A stretch of 64,000 nt of DNA, taken from Ampelocalamus luodianensis. Taxonomy: Eukaryota > Streptophyta > Magnoliopsida > Poales > Poaceae. The notes below the pieces were generated by a model. That model was given only the letters and a program-made list of their open reading frames with translations, searched no databases and was not told where the DNA came from. The stretch is taken from the NCBI GenBank assembly GCA_036346255.1, contig CM070620.1, positions 60,684,522 to 60,748,521 on the forward strand, given 5' to 3'. Positions within the stretch are counted from its first letter, which is position 1. Each line of letters starts with the position of its first letter. Positions 58,712 through 64,000 of this stretch are shown piece by piece. Made by a program: the position numbers and the translations under genes.

Positions 58712-61700
58712 ATGGCTTGCCATATCTCTGGTACTGTAGCAGCTAGTGGGGTTTGCTATAATGATCAATATGGAATGCCATGTAAGCTGAAAGGACTGCA
58801 TTGCATGGCATTGAATTGTATACCCCAAAAAGTAGAGGTAAGTAAGTGGCTGAATGGATATCACTTAGTCTTCAGGCTCTGTCCAAATGATAGACATGGA
58901 CAAACCAATGGGAAGTCCAATGGTTCCCTGCTCCGACATGGCCAGAATGTTCGGTGTCATTCTTATGGTTCTCATAATAGCAGTGAAACTAAAGAATGCA
59001 AGAGTTCTGAAGATGGCACCAAACCTTACAGGTAACTTTTGAACTACATCTACTGGTGTGAGCTACCAATGCTTCAGAAACTCTGTATATTTTAGAGCAT
59101 GAAAAATGCACCATCTTCCTACGTACCCACTGTCATTAAATTTGACTTGTCTTATGACATTCTTGTCAGTCAAGTTGTTGTGGTTTGCTGGATATCCCAT
59201 GGGCCATGGCGTTGGTCATTTCCCTGCACATCATGTAAAATAATTCAGCCCAGTTTCGATGATGTCATGTTCAAATCTAAAGAATAATAATCAAGCTACG
59301 GAATACCGGGGCACTTCACAACTGGTCATCTATTCTTCATTTTACCCCCTGTCTTTTAGCTAGAGTTTTTATTACTTTATTTCACTTCATTTATACTAAA
59401 CTCGTATATGATTGTAAATCTAATGTCTGCTCTTAGGATGCTTAAAACAATTCACTTAAAATATCCAACTCAGTTAGCTGAAGACTTATAGGACTTAACT
59501 CTTAAGTGCCGTAGAAGATTTCCTCTTGTAGCGGCTTTCATTATTTTCATACATATCTAGTTTCTTCCAACATAAACTGAAGTGTTGTACCAGGATTATA
59601 CAAGCCTATGTGCTAAGCTGCACATGGTCATTTTTGAAGTGAATATAATCCATTCATCATTGTTGTAGGGATTTTGAAGAGCATGCAAGAGGAACTTCTC
59701 AATTTTCAGATAATCAAGTTGCAGCGCAGAAAAAAACAGTCTATTCTAGTCAAGGGTTGTCTGAAGCTTGCAAATTTGTTTACAATGATGCAAAGTTCGT
59801 GAATGAAAGGGCTCAAAGTGATATTCTATTGCTTTCACGGTACTCTGTGCGCTGTGCATAATCATTTTTCATAATATCTCCGGATAATCTGATCTCTGAT
59901 CTCCTTTTAATCCTAGTGGCATAACAAGACTGAACAAACGTGCATGCCAGGATGTTGCTGTTTTAGGTTTGGGGTTTCTCAAGCTTGATGGTACATGCTT
60001 TCTTCTCTTCCATAATAAACTCTTAGATTTTTTCTTATGATTTTTCATCTAAAATTATGATTGCCTGGAAGCTCGTGCAAGGAAGGACACTCAAAAGATT
60101 GACCACAGTGTGAAGGAGAGGGCTGCGCGCCTTACCCATTTTGCCACAGTATGTATTTAATGTGTTCAATAGATATTGAATTATTCATTTACCTATTATG
60201 TTACTCTTGGTTTTTTCCTACTTCTATCTACTGTAATCTGTGGCCTCTGTATACATATTCAGATATTGAAGGAGCGGGCTCAGTCGGACTTGAAGAAAGC
60301 AGCAGAGCAACATTGGAGTGATGGTGCTTTGGAGGTGCATACTAGTTCTTCTTCCTTCACTTAAGTTGTTGGAACTAATTGAAAGGTCTAAGCAATACAC
60401 TGTAGAGAAAACTGCAAACATCCTGTCTATGTTATTGGAGTATCCATATTGTTTTATTAACCATGTTAGCATGCTATTTGTATGCTACTGTTGAATTCTT
60501 GGCTTTATGCTGATCTAATACCATATTTATTTGCAACCCAGGCAGATCTGCGACGAGCTGACATGGTTGTTAGACGACGAGCCATGGAGGATGCTTTCAT
60601 GGCTTTAAAGGTAGCTTAACTAGTTGCTCATCTAGCAAATGTCTTTTAAGTCCCATGTGTTGATTTTATTTTTTATTACATGGTGAGACATCAGTGCCAA
60701 CCACCAACCTCCTTGCACTTGCTTATTGTTCTCATTATTAGCTGTACTAATGAAAGCATACTAAATAACATACCAAGCAGTTATGTAATGCAATATCTAA
60801 GGATACATCTGACGTTGTTACAAGTTAAATAAAGCATAACTGGGAACTGGTGGTTATGTGCAAAATCCCACATTCAGGACAAATTTTAGGATGAAGAAAA
60901 AAGTGCAATCAATAATCTTCAATTTTGTAAATAGGATGTATAACTTCTTGGGCCTTTGTCTATGCAAACTCAAAGCTCATTTTGAACCAATTACTATGCC
61001 GTTCTAATAGTATCCTACAATGCTCTATTCATCATAGTAGGACATCTTCAGTTTACAGCGTTCCAACAAATTTTGCATGTGTTCTTAGCCTGTTTTAATG
61101 ACGGATCAGCCTCTATGCTCTATAATAATACCCAAGTGTAGTTTTCTTGGCTTAACAGAATAAATTACCCTACATCCAAACATGAGTAGCTTAGCCAAGA
61201 GCCTCCGACTTCATCATACTTTCTGTACCTTACCACCAGGACATATTAGTAGATGGGATACCTCATACCTTTCCATGTAAATTCAACATGTGAGCACAAC
61301 AGACTAGTCTATAATGGAAGCTTTTGACATTTGTTGCTGACAAAAACACTTAAAAATTTAGATCTAGATTACATACTAGCTAGGTTGATCAATTTCGAAC
61401 ATGAATTGCCAAATATTGGTATTGCTCCTATAACATACTGATTATAAATTCTTATTCTTGTATGTAATCCTCTAATATTTAGTGCAGTTTGTTCGGGACA
61501 TCCATGACATGATGGCAAACAAATTACATGAGCAGTAAGTTTTTAATACAAAGTTCCAAGTGCTAATTTTATGTTTAATTAAAGAGCAAACTAGTTTACT
61601 TTTTCTCTGTTGCTTATTCACTGTGGATCAGTCTGAGTTAAGCTAAAGTTTACTCGTAGGCTTCCTAAGGATGGTTCATTTTCTCCCACTAATTCAACGA

Positions 61701-62112
61701 GGTTCATCACACTCGAGAAAAATGGAAAGACTCTTGAGCTGTTTCCTCGCGAAGTTTCTACTGATCAGATTACTGCCATAGAGGTTCTCTCAAGATTAAC
61801 TTGTTTAGCTGCACACACTCATCGCATTGCTATTTTTTTATTTAATCTATTCTTCACAGGATGCATACTGGAGTATGGCATCTGCCTTGTCTGAGGCTGA
61901 TGGTATCGACTACACAGATCCTGAGGAGGTGAACCATTTTTAAACTCATCTGATCAACATGAACCTTGCTATGTTCATTTTCCAACCCTCACTTTTCTGT
62001 TTGTGAAGCTTGAATTGTTAGTAGCAACTCTTATTGACCTGGATGCCATGGATGGGAAAAAGAGTGTTTCCTTGATAGCTGAATGTTCAAGCTCTCCAGA
62101 TGTTAATACAAG
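58712..62112 (+). CDS. SPA15/AAF-like senescence-associated protein, 3' end not in the visible part
   Basis: Ten coding exons join in phase with GT-AG introns: 58712-59031, 59669-59839, 59917-59990, 60072-60148, 60263-60334, 60542-60610, 61488-61534, 61660-61783, 61860-61928 and 62009-62112. They give 375 codons without a stop. I recognise the family from HWSDGALEADLRRAD, FVRDIHDMMANK, ITLEKNGKTLELFPREVS, AYWSMASALSEADGIDYTDP and LIDLDAMDGKKSVSLIAECS. These are hallmarks of sweet potato SPA15 and Arabidopsis AAF, described as plastid, senescence-related proteins of unknown biochemistry. The start ATG at 58712 lies in an exon opening at 58588. The N-terminus MACHISGTVAASG could be a transit peptide. 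About 60-70 C-terminal residues are missing; the next intron holds a Ty1/copia element. The reading frame is intact, unlike its surroundings. Confidence 0.8.
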
Positions 62113-62216
62113 GTATATAGCAGGATTTTCCCCCTGATTAATGACTCAATTTCATTGTGTTTTCCTTCCTTATATACATTCTTTTCCTGGCAAGAGCCCA
62201 AGACAATAATTCATTT

Positions 62217-62323
62217 TGTTGGAATGAACACTTGATTTATTCTAATGGGCCAAAAGACCAATATATCATGTACATGGTGGGTCAATATGCAAAGAGCACC
62301 CTAAGCTATATACATATCTAACA
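62217..62323 (-). mobile_element. Ty1/copia element, 3' LTR (short)
   Basis: On the plus strand it starts TGTTGGAATGAAC and ends ATCTAACA; in the element's direction it is TGTTAG...CCAACA, 107 bases. A polypurine tract (CCCCCCTCAAAC on the plus strand, 62324-62335) follows. The left flank is TCATT or similar; the other end is outside the window. It lies in the intron after exon 62009-62112. Confidence 0.78.
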
Positions 62324-62344
62324 CCCCCCTCAAACTCATGGTAG

Positions 62345-64000
62345 ATCAACAACACTGAATTTGGAGAGGTGGAAACTGTGTTGAACTCTAGTCTATGCCT
62401 TGGTGAAGAAACCTGCTAACTGAAGCTCCGAAGGCACTTACTAAAGAGCAATAACTTGGTCTTGTACCTGCGATCTCTTGTATGAAGTATCTACTCCAAT
62501 GTGATTGGTGAGCTTATGCTTCACTGGATTTCGAGCAATGCTGATCGCACCAATACTGTCTGATAAGAGGAGTCGGTGCAGAAACTGAAACATCGAGATC
62601 CTCAAGTAGCCACTGAAGCCAGGTGATCTTAGCTGTCAATGACGCCATAGCTCTCAACTTAGCCTCAGCACTCGAACGGAAAATGACAGTCTGCTTCTTG
62701 GTCTTCCAGGCAACCAGAGAGGAACCAAGGAAAACACAATAGGCAGAAAGAGACCGGCGATCAGAATGATCACTAGCCCAGGTCGCATCAGAGTACGCCT
62801 GAAGCTGTAAAGAACTTGAGCGAGGAAAGAAAAGGCGACGAGTGATGGTCTCACGAAGATCTCGCCGAACACAAAGAAGGTGACTGTAGTGCAGCTGAGT
62901 GGGAGTAGAGACGAACTCACTCAGGATGTGAACTGGGTGAGAAATATCAGATCAAGTGATCACAAGGTAGACGAGGCTTCCGACAAGAAGGCGGTAGTGA
63001 GTGGGGTCCTCAAGAGGCTCACCATCAGTAGGCCGAAGGTGAATACCAAGCTCCATAAGAGTATCCACCATGCACTGATCAGTGAAACAAGCACGAGCAA
63101 GGATATCCTAAATGTACTTCTTCTGGGAGCGGTAGTAGCCATCAAGCGTAGAAGTAACCTCGATCCCAAGGAAGTAACGAAGAGGACCCAAATCAGACAT
63201 CAAGAACTGCTCACTGAGATGCTCCTTTACAAAGGCAATGTACTGAGAGTTATCTTTAGTAATGATCATATCATCCACATAGAGAAGAGGTGTGAACGAA
63301 AAGGCCAGGGTCGTGATAACTAGCGGAGAAGCCGACAGCAATGACAACAGAGGAGAAGCGATCAAACCAAGCATGAGGGGCATGTTTGAGCCCATAGAGA
63401 GCGACGAATTCGACAAAACCATACCATTAGGGGCAGAATACCCAAGGGGCAACTGCATGTAGACCTCATGCAGCTCGCCATTGAGAAAGGCATTCTTGAT
63501 ATCCAGCTGAGAGATGGGCTACTGTCGAATAGAGGCCACATCAAGGAGAGTGCGAACAGTAGTCATGTGGGCGATAGGAGCGAAAGTCTCATCGTAGTCG
63601 CCACCATGCTCCTGCTGAAAATCATGTGCCACAAGATGAGCCTTGTAGCACTCAAGGGAACCATTCGAGTGGGGTCTTGATCTTGTACACCCACTTGCAT
63701 GTGATAGCAGTGATATGAGCAGGTAAGGGCACAAGATCCCAAGTGCTAGTACGTTCCAAGCAGCAATCTCCTTAGACATCGTGAGCTGCCACTCAAGGTG
63801 AGCAGTAGCCTCATAGTAGGTCGTAGGCTTAGAAAGAGCAGGGACTGCAAAGCCGTAACTCAAGAGGTCTAACAGCGCGACGATCACGAAGATCGTATTT
63901 GGGAGAAGGCGGAGCAGGACCCAACAAAGACGGAGTCTCAACTATAGGAGTAGGCCAAGGACGGCGAGAGTAGTGCAAGGGAAAATGTGGAATCTCAACA
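62345..64000 (-). pseudogene. Ty1/copia pol (RT and RNase H), continues past the right edge
   Basis: Reading leftward from 64000, 63941-63519 has HLEWQLTMSKEIAAW and then CYKAHLVAHDFQQEHGGDYD with ETFAPIAHMTTVRTLLDVAS, the N-terminal half of the copia RT. Next are a segment with MQLPLGYS and then LLYVDDMIIT (about 63290-63250) with the catalytic YVDD. RLVGSLVYL-like and SDHSDRRSLSAYCVFLG-like RNase H segments continue to about 62400. Frames are broken at several points, so it is inactive as written. It is antisense to the host gene. Integrase and Gag would lie to the right. This domain order and YVDDM identify Ty1/copia; I cannot place the lineage. Confidence 0.82.

Overview
This is plant nuclear DNA, almost certainly from a grass. 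It has no bacterial-style genes. Long Ty3/gypsy LTR retrotransposons dominate, a degraded grass-type chloroplast trnI-trnA-23S fragment sits in nuclear sequence, and one spliced single-copy-looking gene is present at the right end. I could not fix the species; a rice-like grass fits.

Layout. 1-30.7 kb is a nested stack of retrotransposons. Element D (Ty3/gypsy, Tat/RIRE2-like pol, minus strand, 5' LTR 29973-30745) is cut inside pol at 25875 by element A (chromovirus, Tekay/Del type, plus strand). A has its 5' LTR at 706-2259 (truncated by a further insertion at 1-705), PBS 2264, gag-pol 2704-7016, and a 3' LTR split into 7057-7944 and 22548-25874. That split is element B (7945-22542, minus strand, 14.6 kb, LTRs about 4.3 kb, TSD TCGTG). 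30.7-43.06 kb holds LTRs of a third Tekay-like family (C), minus strand, with one LTR nested in another and a PBS and leader but no coding interior. 43.07-44.29 kb is unassigned, with a TATA-like box.

44.29-53.58 kb is a nuclear plastid DNA insertion (NUPT). It is split by a TG...CA element (F, 44685-51275), which in turn contains a non-autonomous LTR retrotransposon (E, 46293-51190) coding only for a Gag-like protein with an extension. 54.5-55.4 kb is a LINE zf-RVT remnant broken by five TAG stops but no indels. 55.46-56.37 kb is a 0.9-kb fold-back. 56.67-56.83 kb is a MITE-like element.

The one host gene runs from about 56.9 kb past the right part of the window: a 5' UTR exon, then ten phase-consistent coding exons (58712-62112) for a protein I recognise as like SPA15/AAF, a plastid senescence-associated family. 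Its 3' exons are not visible, because a Ty1/copia element (LTR 62217-62323, pol on the minus strand to the right edge) lies in the next intron.

The most unusual signal is not a gene. In the duplicated LTRs, the left copies differ from the right copies mainly at CAG/CTG trinucleotides, read as CG, CGG or CGA. That is not what cytosine deamination gives and looks like base-calling error at CHG-methylated sites. If so, many frameshifts in A and B are artificial. I found no new defence, metabolic or regulatory system.
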